This document shows positions 17,435-26,593 of a stretch of DNA of 56,247 bases, one piece after another. The stretch comes from Tannerellaceae bacterium. Lineage in GTDB: Bacteria > Bacteroidota > Bacteroidia > Bacteroidales > Tannerellaceae. How positions within the stretch are numbered: the first letter of the stretch is position 1; every line of letters starts with the position of its first letter. The stretch lies in the NCBI GenBank assembly GCA_031271045.1, contig JAISWO010000048.1, positions 1-56,247 on the forward strand, in the 5' to 3' direction. Position numbers and translations under genes: made by a program. The notes under the pieces are model-generated. The model was not told the origin of the DNA. It ran no database searches and worked only from the letters and a program-made list of their open reading frames with translations.

Positions 17435-19825
17435 ATGAAACTTCAAATCATTACCCTCTTCAGTCTTTTTGCAAGTCTGTCGCTCACGGCCCAGATCCAT
17501 TTGGAAGGATACCGGCAGGCCGACATCCATCCCAACCTGTCGGAAGGACGCTGGCAAGCTCGCTGGATATCGCTACCGGACGAACCTGCCAATGTGTACG
17601 GTGTCTATCATTTCCGTAAATCATTCGATCTGGACCAGGTGCCGGCGCGCTTTATCGTACACGTATCGGCCGACAACCGGTACAAGCTCTACGTGAACGG
17701 CCGCTTCGCCTCACTGGGCCCGGCCCGGGGTGACATATACAACTGGAACTTCGAGACCATCGATCTGGCTCCTTTCCTGAAGAAAGGGAAAAATACGCTG
17801 GCCGCCGTCGTCTGGAACTATGCCGAACAAAAGCCGGTGGCGCAGATTAGCTTTCACCAGACCGGTTTCATTCTGCAAGGAAATACCGACGCCGAATCCG
17901 TAGCCAATACCAACAACACATGGCTTTGCCTCCGGAACGAAGCCTACCACAGTTGGAACGAATGGACCGTACCGGGCTACTACGTCGCAGGCCCCGGTGA
18001 GCTGCTGCACATGGCCGCCTATCCTTGGGGATGGGAAACGCCCGCGTACGACGACGCGCATTGGAAAAAGGCCCTCAACGGCCTGGCGGGAGCCATGAAG
18101 GGAGCGCGCGATTATCCCGGACGCCTGCTTACGCCCAACCCGATACCTCCGATGGAAATGACAGTCGAACGCCTGGCACAGGTCGTAGCCTCCGAAGGCA
18201 TAGCCTGCCCGGAAGACTTCCCCAGACGTACCGTACCGGTCGAGATCCCCGCTCATAGCTCCGTCCGCCTGCTGCTCGACAACCGTCAACTGACCACCGG
18301 ATACTTTTCCCTCTACTTCAGCGGCGGAAAAGACGCCGAAGTACGCATCGGATACGCCGAAGCCCTGTACGACGGCAACGCGAAGAAACACCGCGACGAG
18401 GTGGCGGGCAAACGCTTCATCGGCTACGAGGATAAAATCATTGCCGGCGGAAGCCAGGGGCAGTCCTTCACGTCGCTATGGTGGCGCACGTGGCGCTATA
18501 TCGAACTGCGCATCACAACCGCCGACGAGCCGCTCAGGCTGGACGACCTGTACGGAACCTTCTCGGCCTATCCCTTCCGGAACGAATACACCTTTTCGGC
18601 TCCGGGACATCCCGAACTGAACCGGATGCTCGACATCGGCTGGCGCACCGCCCGCCTCTGCGCCAACGAGACTTATATGGACTGCCCCTACTACGAACAG
18701 TTGCAATACTTCGGTGACACCCGCATCCAGGCGATGGTCACCCTCTTCAACACCCGCGATCCGTATATGGTGAAACAAGCCCTCGAACAAGGCCGCCGCT
18801 CAATCGTCCCCGACGGCATCACGATGAGCCGCTACCCATCGGGGCTGCATCAGTTTATTCCCTCCTTCTCCCTGTGGTGGATCTGTATGGGCCACGACTA
18901 TTGGATGTATCGCGGCGACGAAGCCTACCTGCGCAGCCTGCTGCCTGCCTTCCGGGGCGTCCTGTCGTGGTACGAACGCCTGCTGAAGTCCGACAACAGC
19001 CTGGGTTATGTGCCCGAATGGTTCTTTGCCGACTGGTCGGCCGGCTTCCCTAATGGCGAGCCTGTGCGCGAGAAAGAAGGCAACTCCGCTTTCCAGGACT
19101 TGATCTATATCCTCGCCCTCGACGCAGCATCCGGAATGGAAGAAGCCTTCGGCATGCCGTCCCTGTCGCAGCATTACCGCAACCTGGCCGACCGTATCCG
19201 TCAAGACCTCCGTGTCAAATACTGGGACCGGGAGCGAGGCCTGTTTGCCGATACGCACGATCACCGCGCCTATTCCCAGCACGTCAACGCGCTGGTCGTC
19301 CTCTCCGGCATCCTCGCCCCGGAAGAAGCCTCCCAACTCATGCGACGAACCTTGGAAGACAAAGACCTGGCACAAGCCACCATCTACTTCCGCTACTACC
19401 TGCACCAGGCGCTCAAACAAGCCGGCCTGGGCGACCTTCTCCTGGATAACCTCCAGATATGGCGCGATCAGATGGCCCTCGGACTGACCACCTGGGCCGA
19501 GATGCCCGAACCCTCGCGCTCGGATTGCCACGCCTGGGGCGCCAGTCCCAACATCGAGTTCTATCGCATCCTGCTGGGCATCGACAGCCAGGCGCCCGGC
19601 TTCCGGAAGATACGCATCGCCCCCTCGCTGGGCCATCTGAAAACCGTATCAGGCTCCATGCCCCACCCCTTGGGAACCATCTCCGTCGCCTACGACTTAG
19701 ATAAAAAAGGCGCCCTCCAAGCCCGCATCACCCTCCCTGCCGGAACCTCCGGATCCTTCGTGTGGAAAGGCAAAGAATACGAACTGAAAGCCGGCCAACA
19801 AACGATACAGAGCGAATCATATTGA
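17435..19825 (+). CDS. GH78 alpha-L-rhamnosidase
   Basis: A 796-residue secreted enzyme (signal peptide about 1-20). An N-terminal galactose-binding-like sandwich (about 40-140, with NRYKLYVNGR) is followed by further sandwich domains, then an alpha/alpha barrel from about 390. GH78 signature segments are CPYYEQLQYFGD (417-428), EWFFADWSAGF near 530 and TTWAEMPEPSRSDCHAW near 690, which hold the expected acidic catalytic residues. The family removes terminal alpha-L-rhamnose, for example from rhamnogalacturonan, arabinogalactan or plant glycosides. Its own promoter and the hairpin before it set it apart from the GH43 operon. It suggests that the locus target, or a co-occurring glycan, carries rhamnose. 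Confidence 0.92.
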   Translation: MKLQIITLFSLFASLSLTAQIHLEGYRQADIHPNLSEGRWQARWISLPDEPANVYGVYHFRKSFDLDQVPARFIVHVSADNRYKLYVNGRFASLGPARGDIYNWNFETIDLAPFLKKGKNTLAAVVWNYAEQKPVAQISFHQTGFILQGNTDAESVANTNNTWLCLRNEAYHSWNEWTVPGYYVAGPGELLHMAAYPWGWETPAYDDAHWKKALNGLAGAMKGARDYPGRLLTPNPIPPMEMTVERLAQVVASEGIACPEDFPRRTVPVEIPAHSSVRLLLDNRQLTTGYFSLYFSGGKDAEVRIGYAEALYDGNAKKHRDEVAGKRFIGYEDKIIAGGSQGQSFTSLWWRTWRYIELRITTADEPLRLDDLYGTFSAYPFRNEYTFSAPGHPELNRMLDIGWRTARLCANETYMDCPYYEQLQYFGDTRIQAMVTLFNTRDPYMVKQALEQGRRSIVPDGITMSRYPSGLHQFIPSFSLWWICMGHDYWMYRGDEAYLRSLLPAFRGVLSWYERLLKSDNSLGYVPEWFFADWSAGFPNGEPVREKEGNSAFQDLIYILALDAASGMEEAFGMPSLSQHYRNLADRIRQDLRVKYWDRERGLFADTHDHRAYSQHVNALVVLSGILAPEEASQLMRRTLEDKDLAQATIYFRYYLHQALKQAGLGDLLLDNLQIWRDQMALGLTTWAEMPEPSRSDCHAWGASPNIEFYRILLGIDSQAPGFRKIRIAPSLGHLKTVSGSMPHPLGTISVAYDLDKKGALQARITLPAGTSGSFVWKGKEYELKAGQQTIQSESY

Positions 19826-19844
19826 CATGTTGAAATATTATTTG

Positions 19845-19853
19845 TTACTTTGC
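19845..19853 (+). promoter_or_regulatory. candidate promoter of trpB2
   Basis: TTACTTTGC is one mismatch from TAnnTTTGY, with a TTGA 19 bp upstream (19822-19825). It lies 60 bp before the chosen ATG at 19913 and supports rejecting the earlier in-frame ATG at 19850, which would lie inside the element. Confidence 0.4.
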
Positions 19854-19912
19854 TTCACGTTTGTGAACAAACAAACCCTCTTTCATTTCCGGACATTACT
19901 AACATTAATTAT

Positions 19913-21274
19913 ATGAAAACAAAAAAGTTTTTACTGCAAGAAAAAGACATACCTACGGCTTGGTATAATATCGCCGCCGATATGGAAAACAAGCCGCGCC
20001 CCATCCTGAATCCGGCAACCAAAGAACCACTCCGGGAAGAAGACCTCTATCCCCTGTTCGCCAAAGAACTGGCGCATCAGGAACTGAACGCAACCGATGC
20101 CTGGATTGAAATACCCGAAGGAGTTCGCGACATGTACAAGATATGGCGTCCAACGCCCCTGGTACGCGCCTACGGACTGGAAAAAGCCCTGGATACGCCG
20201 GCGCATATCTACTTCAAGAACGAAAGCATCAGCCCCGTCGGTTCACACAAGCTCAACTCCGCCCTCGCACAAGCCTACTTCTGCAAAAAGGAAGGCGTCA
20301 CCAATATTACCACCGAAACAGGCGCCGGGCAATGGGGCGCCGCCATGTCCTACGCCGCCAAAGCCTTCGGACTGGAGCTGGCCGTCTATATGGTCAAAAT
20401 AAGCTACCACCAGAAACCCTACCGCCGCTCCATCATGCAAACCTTCGGCGCACAGGTCATCGCCTCGCCCAGCATGAGCACCAAGGCCGGACGACAGATA
20501 CTGACCGACCACCCCAACTATCAGGGAAGCCTCGGCACCGCCATCTCCGAAGCCGTAGAACTGGCCATCCAGACGCCCAACTGCAAATACACCCTCGGCA
20601 GTGTTCTCAACCACGTCATGCTCCACCAGAGCGTCATCGGACTCGAAGCCGAAAAACAAATGGAAATGGCCGGCGAATACCCCGACATCGTCATCGGCTG
20701 CTTTGGCGGCGGATCCAACTTCTCCGGCATCTCCTTCCCCTTCCTCCGCCATAAGCTGACCGAAGGCAAAGACATCCGCATCATCGCCGCCGAACCAGCC
20801 TCCTGCCCCAAGCTCACGCGCGGACAGTTCCAGTACGACTTCGGCGACGAAGCCGGTTATACGCCCCTGATCCCAATGTTTACCCTCGGTCATACCTTCT
20901 CGCCCGCACATATCCATGCCGGCGGACTGCGCTACCACGGCGCCGGCGCCATCGTCAGCCAACTGCATAAAGACAAACTGATGGAAGCCGTCGACATCCC
21001 GCAGTTAGACACCTTCGACGCCGCCACCCTCTTCGCCCGCGTAGAAGGCATCATCCCCGCCCCCGAATCGGCCCACGCCATCGCCGCCACCATCCGCGAA
21101 GCCCAACAAGCCCGCGAGGAAGGAAAACAAAAAGTCATCCTCTTCAACCTCTCCGGACACGGACTGATCGACATGGCCGCCTACGACCAATACTTCGCCG
21201 GCGACCTGACAAACTTCGACCTCACCGACGAAGAAGTGGAAAAGAACATCGCTGGATTGGAGAAAATAATATAA
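19913..21274 (+). CDS. trpB: tryptophan synthase beta-like protein, TrpB2 type
   Basis: A 453-residue PLP enzyme of the TrpB2 branch, longer at the N-terminus than the usual TrpB. The PLP lysine is in SHKLNSA (about K113), the glycine-rich phosphate loop is GGGSNFSG near 260, and ETGAGQWG is the catalytic loop. TrpB2 joins indole and serine to make tryptophan without depending on TrpA. It stands alone with no other trp genes nearby, followed 30 bp later by proline-catabolism genes. It may salvage indole or have a deaminase-like side role. ATG 19913 is chosen over an in-frame ATG at 19850 because the latter lies within the promoter. No signal peptide; cytoplasmic. Confidence 0.93.
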   Translation: MKTKKFLLQEKDIPTAWYNIAADMENKPRPILNPATKEPLREEDLYPLFAKELAHQELNATDAWIEIPEGVRDMYKIWRPTPLVRAYGLEKALDTPAHIYFKNESISPVGSHKLNSALAQAYFCKKEGVTNITTETGAGQWGAAMSYAAKAFGLELAVYMVKISYHQKPYRRSIMQTFGAQVIASPSMSTKAGRQILTDHPNYQGSLGTAISEAVELAIQTPNCKYTLGSVLNHVMLHQSVIGLEAEKQMEMAGEYPDIVIGCFGGGSNFSGISFPFLRHKLTEGKDIRIIAAEPASCPKLTRGQFQYDFGDEAGYTPLIPMFTLGHTFSPAHIHAGGLRYHGAGAIVSQLHKDKLMEAVDIPQLDTFDAATLFARVEGIIPAPESAHAIAATIREAQQAREEGKQKVILFNLSGHGLIDMAAYDQYFAGDLTNFDLTDEEVEKNIAGLEKII

Positions 21275-21304
21275 AACACGTCAAACCCATAATCATATCA
21301 TACA

Positions 21305-22936
21305 ATGAATAACGCTATTTTTAAATTCGCAAAACCTGTCAACGAACCCGTCAAAGCATACGCCCCGGGAAGCGCAGACAAAACACTGCTGAAAAACGCT
21401 CTCAAACAACTATCATCCGAAGAATGGGACATCCCGCTGGTGATCGGTGGAAAGGAAATACGTACCGGAAATACCGGCAAAGTAGTCATGCCCCACGACC
21501 ACCGGCACGTACTGGCCACCTATCACAAAGCCGGCGAGAAAGAAGTACAGCAAGCCATCGACGCCGCTATGTTGGCACACCGCGAATGGTCCGGGCTCCC
21601 CTGGGTAGAACGCGCATCGGTGATGATGCGCATCGCCGAACTGATCGCAACCAAATACCGCTACCTGCTCAACGCCTCCCTCATGCTGGGACAAAGCAAG
21701 AACCCGATGCAGGCTGAGATAGACGCTCCTTGCGAACTGATCGACTTCCTCCGCTTCAGTGCCTTCTATGCCGGACAGATATACGAAGACCAGCCTTATT
21801 CCGACGCCGGGATCATCAACCGGATGGAATACCGGGCGCTGGAAGGCTTCGTCTTCTCGCTCACCCCCTTCAACTTTACTTCCATCGCCGGCAACCTCAA
21901 CCTGGCGCCGGCCATGATGGGCAACGTAGCCGTATGGAAGCCCTCGACAACAGCCATCCATTCCAACTACCTCCTGATGCAGATATTCCGGGAAGCCGGA
22001 CTGCCCGACGGAGTCGTCAACTTCATCCCCGGACAGGGCAGCGTGATCGGCAAAGTCGTCACCTCAAGCCGCGACCTGGCCGGCTTCCATTTCACAGGCT
22101 CGACCGGCACCTTCAATAAGCTATGGCTTCAGATGGCCGAAAACCTGGGCAGCTACAAATCCTATCCGAAGATCGTCGGCGAAACGGGAGGCAAAAACTT
22201 TATCTTCGTACATCCCTCCGCCCCGGCTGCCGACGTAGCCACAGCCATCGTGCGCGGCGCCTTCGAATACCAAGGGCAGAAATGCTCGGCCGGCTCGCGT
22301 GCCTACATCCCCTCCTCGCTCTGGAAAGAGATCAAAGAAAGAGTCGGCGATATGCTGAAAGAAATCAAAATGGGCGACGTGCAAGACTTCTCCAACTTTG
22401 TCAATGCCGTCATCGACGAAGCCTCGTTTGATAATATCATGGACTATATCCGCTACGCTCAACAGGCGCCCGACGCCGAAATCCTTTTCGGCGGAAAGGG
22501 AGACAAATCCGCAGGTTATTACATCGAGCCTACCGTCATCCTGACCACCAATCCTTCGTTCAAGACGATGACGGAAGAAATCTTCGGCCCCGTCATCACC
22601 CTCTATGTGTATGATGACAACCAATACGAGGAAACACTCGACGTCTGCGACCGCACTTCACCTTACGGGCTGACAGGCTCTATCTTCGCACGCGACCGTT
22701 ATGCCATCGCCACGGCATTCAACAAACTGCGCTATTCGGCAGGCAACTTCTATATCAACGACAAACCTACCGGCGCCGTCATCGCCCAACAGCCTTTCGG
22801 AGGTTCGCGCGCTTCGGGCACAAACGACAAAGCCGGCGGCCCGCTGAACCTGATTCGCTGGACCAATCCGCGAACCATCAAAGAAGCCCTCGTCCCCCCG
22901 ACCAATTATTCATATCCCTTTCTGAGCGAAGAATGA
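21305..22936 (+). CDS. 1-pyrroline-5-carboxylate dehydrogenase
   Basis: A 543-residue aldehyde dehydrogenase of the stand-alone P5C dehydrogenase type. The catalytic cysteine is C327 in YQGQKCSAGSRAY and the general-base glutamate is E293 in VGETGGKNF. The NAD-binding motif FTGSTGTF lies near 263-270. It oxidises glutamate semialdehyde/P5C to glutamate, the second step of proline breakdown. Proline dehydrogenase lies 48 bp downstream, so both steps are encoded together as separate proteins rather than as a PutA fusion. Cytoplasmic. The name rocA or putA2 could apply; no symbol is assigned because usage differs. Confidence 0.95.
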   Translation: MNNAIFKFAKPVNEPVKAYAPGSADKTLLKNALKQLSSEEWDIPLVIGGKEIRTGNTGKVVMPHDHRHVLATYHKAGEKEVQQAIDAAMLAHREWSGLPWVERASVMMRIAELIATKYRYLLNASLMLGQSKNPMQAEIDAPCELIDFLRFSAFYAGQIYEDQPYSDAGIINRMEYRALEGFVFSLTPFNFTSIAGNLNLAPAMMGNVAVWKPSTTAIHSNYLLMQIFREAGLPDGVVNFIPGQGSVIGKVVTSSRDLAGFHFTGSTGTFNKLWLQMAENLGSYKSYPKIVGETGGKNFIFVHPSAPAADVATAIVRGAFEYQGQKCSAGSRAYIPSSLWKEIKERVGDMLKEIKMGDVQDFSNFVNAVIDEASFDNIMDYIRYAQQAPDAEILFGGKGDKSAGYYIEPTVILTTNPSFKTMTEEIFGPVITLYVYDDNQYEETLDVCDRTSPYGLTGSIFARDRYAIATAFNKLRYSAGNFYINDKPTGAVIAQQPFGGSRASGTNDKAGGPLNLIRWTNPRTIKEALVPPTNYSYPFLSEE

Positions 22937-22984
22937 ACAACCAATTGTTCACTCTCCACTATTTACTATATCATCATAATAAAC

Positions 22985-24169
22985 ATGTTAGATTTTAATA
23001 ATACAGAAATAGCCTTCGCTTCAAAGTCTAAAGCGGAGTTGAACAATGCCTACCTGCTGTTCAGCGTCATGAAACGTCCAGGCATTGTGAAGCTGGGGAA
23101 AATTGCCTGCCATATCGCATTGAAGATACATTTTCCCCTTGCGTGGATCGTCAAACCTACGCTCTACAAGCAATTCGTCGGAGGTGAAACCCTCCACGAC
23201 TGCACCCGGTATATCAATCAGTTGAAACACGACAATGTGAAATCCACCCTCGACTACTCAGCCGAGAGCGAACAAACCCCGGAAGGCATCCAGGCCACAT
23301 TGCAGGAAACAATCCGCTCAATAGACTTTGCCCGGGAGACACCCGACATAGCCTACGCCGTATTCAAACCCTCGACCATTACGACCGACGAACTCCTCAG
23401 TAAGGCCTCCGAGAAAAAAGAAAAACTCAGCATCACCGAGATCAAAGCCTTCCGCGAATTTCGCGAACGCTTCATGCTCCTCTGCGAACGGGCGTATAAG
23501 AATAATGTACGCATCTTAGTCGACGCCGAAGACTATTGCTTCCAGGATGCCATCGACGAGCTAACCGACGAAGCCATGCGACGATTCAATAAAGAACGCG
23601 CCATCGTATTCGCCACCCTTCAAATGTACCGTCACGACCGTATGCCCTATCTGCACCGTATCTACGACGACGCCGTAGAAAAAGGCTACTATCCGGGCAT
23701 TAAATTCGTCCGCGGCGCTTACATGGAAGAAGAACGCAAACGGGCCGCAAGCCTCGGCTATCCCGACCCGATCTGCAAGGATAAGCAGGCGACGGACAAG
23801 AATTTCAACGACGGCGTCCGGTTCGTCATCGAACATATCGACCGTATGGAACTCTTTATGGGTACGCACAACGAGGAAAGCAACTATAAACTCGCCTCCC
23901 TGATCGACGAGCATCAATTAGACCGGAATACACAGCGCATCTACTTTTCCCAACTACTGGGAATGAGCGATAACATCTCCTTCAACCTCGCCCACGAAGG
24001 ATACAACGTCACCAAGTACGTGCCCTATGCCAAAGTAAGAGACGTCCTCCCCTACCTGCTCCGACGGGCAGAGGAAAACACCTCGGTGGCCGGACAAACC
24101 GGGCGAGAACTCAAGATGCTCCAAGCCGAAAAGGAACGCCGCAAACAATCAAAGACGGCCGCCATCTGA
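22985..24169 (+). CDS. proline dehydrogenase (FAD-dependent)
   Basis: A 394-residue FAD barrel enzyme that oxidises proline to pyrroline-5-carboxylate and passes electrons to quinone. Conserved segments: DAEDYCFQDAID near 180, ATLQMYRHDRMPYL near 215, KFVRGAYMEEERKRA near 240 and FMGTHNEES near 290. The C-terminal RRAEENTS matches the family's substrate-binding RRxxEN motif. It is paired with the upstream P5C dehydrogenase, giving a full proline-to-glutamate route in two adjacent genes. The next gene (DUF3078) starts 21 bp later and may be cotranscribed. Confidence 0.95.
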   Translation: MLDFNNTEIAFASKSKAELNNAYLLFSVMKRPGIVKLGKIACHIALKIHFPLAWIVKPTLYKQFVGGETLHDCTRYINQLKHDNVKSTLDYSAESEQTPEGIQATLQETIRSIDFARETPDIAYAVFKPSTITTDELLSKASEKKEKLSITEIKAFREFRERFMLLCERAYKNNVRILVDAEDYCFQDAIDELTDEAMRRFNKERAIVFATLQMYRHDRMPYLHRIYDDAVEKGYYPGIKFVRGAYMEEERKRAASLGYPDPICKDKQATDKNFNDGVRFVIEHIDRMELFMGTHNEESNYKLASLIDEHQLDRNTQRIYFSQLLGMSDNISFNLAHEGYNVTKYVPYAKVRDVLPYLLRRAEENTSVAGQTGRELKMLQAEKERRKQSKTAAI

Positions 24170-24190
24170 TAAACCCAAACCAGAATAAAA

Positions 24191-25711
24191 ATGAATGTAA
24201 AAAGGAATTATATACATAGCATTATTCTTACAGGACTGTTTACCTGCACCTGCGCATACACACATGCGCAGGAACAGGTAAGCGCTCCCGAAGATACGGT
24301 TATGCTTGTAAAACCAACCAACGCAGATATGGACAAAATCATAGACCTGCGAACGCTACTGAACCAACAAAACAAAACGTATTCACAACCCGTACCCATC
24401 AACAACCCTCTGCTCCGTTTCCTGGAAACAGACGAAATACCCCTCTCGCCCGAAGCACTCTACTGGGCGCGCTTAGTAAGAGACGCCTCCGCACGATTTG
24501 ATGAAAGCCTGAGTTTCCGGGATACCATCATCGTGAGCCACCTCTTCATGCCTCCCATCTTCCGTGGAGATGCCGTAAACAATACGGATGCAGCGCTCTA
24601 CGACAAAAACCGCTGGAAGCTCGCCCCCCCACCCTTCCGCTGGTATCAAACCGATACAAGCCTGTTCCTCGACGTAAAGCAACGCTTTGAAATGGAAAAG
24701 CTGGCGCTCCGGTACGTCGAAGAACATCACCCTGCCTATTTCCGCTATTCCAAACGCGACCTGCCCAACGACATCATCCGCATCACCAGTATCCGAACAC
24801 CTGTCTACGAGGAAGTGCCACTGAAGATAAGCTCCGAAATCGTACAAAGCGAATTGGAAGCCCCCGCCAAATTCATCCCCGACCGCCTCTACTGGCGCTC
24901 CGCCTTCGAAAGCGCTATCCAATTCTCCCAAAACTATGTCTCTCCCAACTGGCATAAAGGAGGAAGCAGCAACCTGAATATCTTCACCAAAAACCACCTC
25001 AAGTACGATTACAGCAAAAATAAAATACAATTCACCAACGAAATAGAAATAAAAGCCAGCATATACAACGCCCCCAACGACACTCTGCATGCCTACAAGA
25101 TCGGCGACGACATCGTCCGGCTGCACAGCAACGTCGGCTACAAGGCCTTCAACAAATGGTTCTACACCTTCGATGCCGAGTTCAAAACACAGCTCTTCAG
25201 CAACTACCAGGAGAATACCCCCGTCAAACAAGCCGCCCTCCTCTCACCCTTCGCCTTCAATATGGGTATCGGTATGAAGTACGACCTGAACAAAAGCTTC
25301 CGTACCCGCAACCGCAACCTCAAGCTCAGCGCCAACCTCGCCCCCTTCTCCTATACCTTCCTCCAAAGCCTCAACAAAGACATCGACCTCGGCCGCCACG
25401 GCTTCCGCAAAGACAAAGATACCGGCGAGTACCAAAACACGCTGAACCGCTTCGGATCCACCATCCGCACCGACATGACGGTCAACTTCAACCGCAACAT
25501 AAGCTGGCAGTCACGCTTCTATTATTTCACGACCTACGAAACCAGTCAGTTCGAGTTTGAAAACACCCTCATACTCGCCATCAACCGCCACTTCTCCACC
25601 CGCATCTACGCCCACCTCCGCTACGACGACACCGTCGCCAAAAAAGAAGACTTCAACAGCTATTTCCAACTAAACGAACTCCTCAGTTTCGGTTTCAACT
25701 ACAAGTGGTAA
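24191..25711 (+). CDS. DUF3078 outer-membrane beta-barrel protein
   Basis: A 506-residue exported protein with a signal peptide (about 1-26, cleaved after THAQ). The C-terminal half (about 245-506) has alternating amphipathic strands and ends in NYKW, a terminal aromatic as in outer-membrane barrels. The segment SPNWHKGGSSNLNIF near 255 and later barrel strands match the Bacteroidetes DUF3078 family as I recall it. Function is unknown. The middle region (about 80-200) is soluble-looking. It closes the run of genes from trpB2; a hairpin (25719-25734) and repeat array 2 follow. Confidence 0.8.
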   Translation: MNVKRNYIHSIILTGLFTCTCAYTHAQEQVSAPEDTVMLVKPTNADMDKIIDLRTLLNQQNKTYSQPVPINNPLLRFLETDEIPLSPEALYWARLVRDASARFDESLSFRDTIIVSHLFMPPIFRGDAVNNTDAALYDKNRWKLAPPPFRWYQTDTSLFLDVKQRFEMEKLALRYVEEHHPAYFRYSKRDLPNDIIRITSIRTPVYEEVPLKISSEIVQSELEAPAKFIPDRLYWRSAFESAIQFSQNYVSPNWHKGGSSNLNIFTKNHLKYDYSKNKIQFTNEIEIKASIYNAPNDTLHAYKIGDDIVRLHSNVGYKAFNKWFYTFDAEFKTQLFSNYQENTPVKQAALLSPFAFNMGIGMKYDLNKSFRTRNRNLKLSANLAPFSYTFLQSLNKDIDLGRHGFRKDKDTGEYQNTLNRFGSTIRTDMTVNFNRNISWQSRFYYFTTYETSQFEFENTLILAINRHFSTRIYAHLRYDDTVAKKEDFNSYFQLNELLSFGFNYKW

Positions 25712-25718
25712 AGCCACT

Positions 25719-25734
25719 TAACGGAAGCTCCCGT
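25719..25734 (+). terminator. short inverted repeat after the DUF3078 gene
   Basis: AACGGAAGCTCCCGTT, an imperfect palindrome 7 bp past the stop codon. It is related to the units of the array that follows (GGGAGCTTC/GGAAGCTCC), so it may be the array's first, inverted unit and may serve as a terminator. No T-tract. Confidence 0.3.
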
Positions 25735-25740
25735 TCCAAA

Positions 25741-26013
25741 GACGGGAGCTTCAAGTCAAGAGACGAGAGCTCCAAGTCAAGAGACGGGAGCTCCAAGTCA
25801 AGAGACGGAAGCTCCAAGTCAAGAGACGGAAGCTCCAAGTCAAGAGACGGAAGCTCCAAGTCAAGAGACGGAAGCTCCAAGTCAAGAGACGGAAGCTCCA
25901 AGTCAAGAGACGAGAGCTCCAAGTCAAGAGACGGAAGCTCCAAGTCAGGAGACGAGAGCTCCAAGTCAGGAGACAATAGCTTCCGTTCAGGAGACAATAG
26001 CTCCTGTAAGCCT
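25741..26013. repeat. tandem repeat array 2 (13 units of 21 bp)
   Basis: Thirteen units of exactly 21 bp, consensus GACGGAAGCTCCAAGTCAAGA, sit between the DUF3078 stop and rseC. Variation is concentrated at the GGAAGCTCC core (GGGAGCTCC, GAGAGCTCC), which is palindromic or nearly so. Because 21 is a multiple of three, frames on both strands stay open, but the products are low-complexity (SSKSRDG repeats) and start inside the array with no sign of translation. The remainder, 26014-26130, shows no gene or structure I can identify. Confidence 0.92.
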
Positions 26014-26130
26014 TCGCAGAAGCAAAGAATAAAAACCCCTACCCCCCCTAAAGCCCCGCCATCCGGTATGGCCGATGCTTTTTTGCAAGAAAAACTCGTA
26101 ACCCCTAATCCCCAACTCGCAACTTTTAAT

Positions 26131-26139
26131 TACTTTTGT
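26131..26139 (+). promoter_or_regulatory. -7 element of the rseC-rnf operon
   Basis: TACTTTTGT matches TAnnTTTGY exactly. It overlaps an in-frame ATG at 26138, so transcription starts downstream of that codon and the first usable start of rseC is ATG 26168. No convincing -33 TTTG. Confidence 0.55.
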
Positions 26140-26167
26140 GGCGTTTTGCAATGTCGGGATTACAATA

Positions 26168-26593
26168 ATGGAAGAAACGATGACTCATTGCGGAGTCGTA
26201 GAACGCATAGAAGGACATACGGTGTATGTGCGAATAGCTCAGCAGCCGGCATGTAGCGGATGCCAGGTGAAGGCGGCGTGCACAACCGCAAACGGGAAAG
26301 AACAAATCATCGAAGTAACAGACCCCAGCGGCGCCTTCCGCGTCAACGAACCGGTCCGGATTGAAGGAAAAAACTCGATGGGAACAAGAGCCGTGTTGCT
26401 GGCGTTCATCGTCCCCCTGGCGTTAATCATCGCCACCATCCTTGCCGGCTCTGCCCTGCAATGGGGAGAAGCGGCGAGCGCACTGGCCTCCCTGATCCTG
26501 TTGCTTCCCTATTACATCATCTTATATTTATTTCGCAACGTGTTGAAAAAGAAATTTGTATTTACTATAAAGAAAATGAATCCGGAGATATGA
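26168..26593 (+). CDS. RseC/MucC-family membrane protein heading the rnf operon
   Basis: A 141-residue protein with an N-terminal small domain rich in cysteine (PACSGCQVKAAC near 24-35) and two membrane helices (about 77-98 and 100-125). RseC-family proteins occur with Rnf or the SoxR-reducing complex; a role in assembling or tuning the complex is known in proteobacteria and only inferred here. The start is set at ATG 26168 because a longer frame begins inside the promoter. Its TGA overlaps the rnfB ATG by the four bases ATGA, so the two should be translationally coupled. Confidence 0.85.
   Translation: MEETMTHCGVVERIEGHTVYVRIAQQPACSGCQVKAACTTANGKEQIIEVTDPSGAFRVNEPVRIEGKNSMGTRAVLLAFIVPLALIIATILAGSALQWGEAASALASLILLLPYYIILYLFRNVLKKKFVFTIKKMNPEI

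Noticed and set aside
19850-19912. Upstream in-frame start of trpB2
   Set aside because: The ATG at 19850 lies within the predicted -7 element.
25741-26013. CRISPR array
   Set aside because: Repeats are directly adjacent with no unique spacers, and no cas genes are present; the same holds for arrays 1 and 3.
25695-26256. Long open frames on both strands across array 2
   Set aside because: The 21-bp period keeps frames open on both strands; the encoded SSKSRDG-type repeats look like artefacts.
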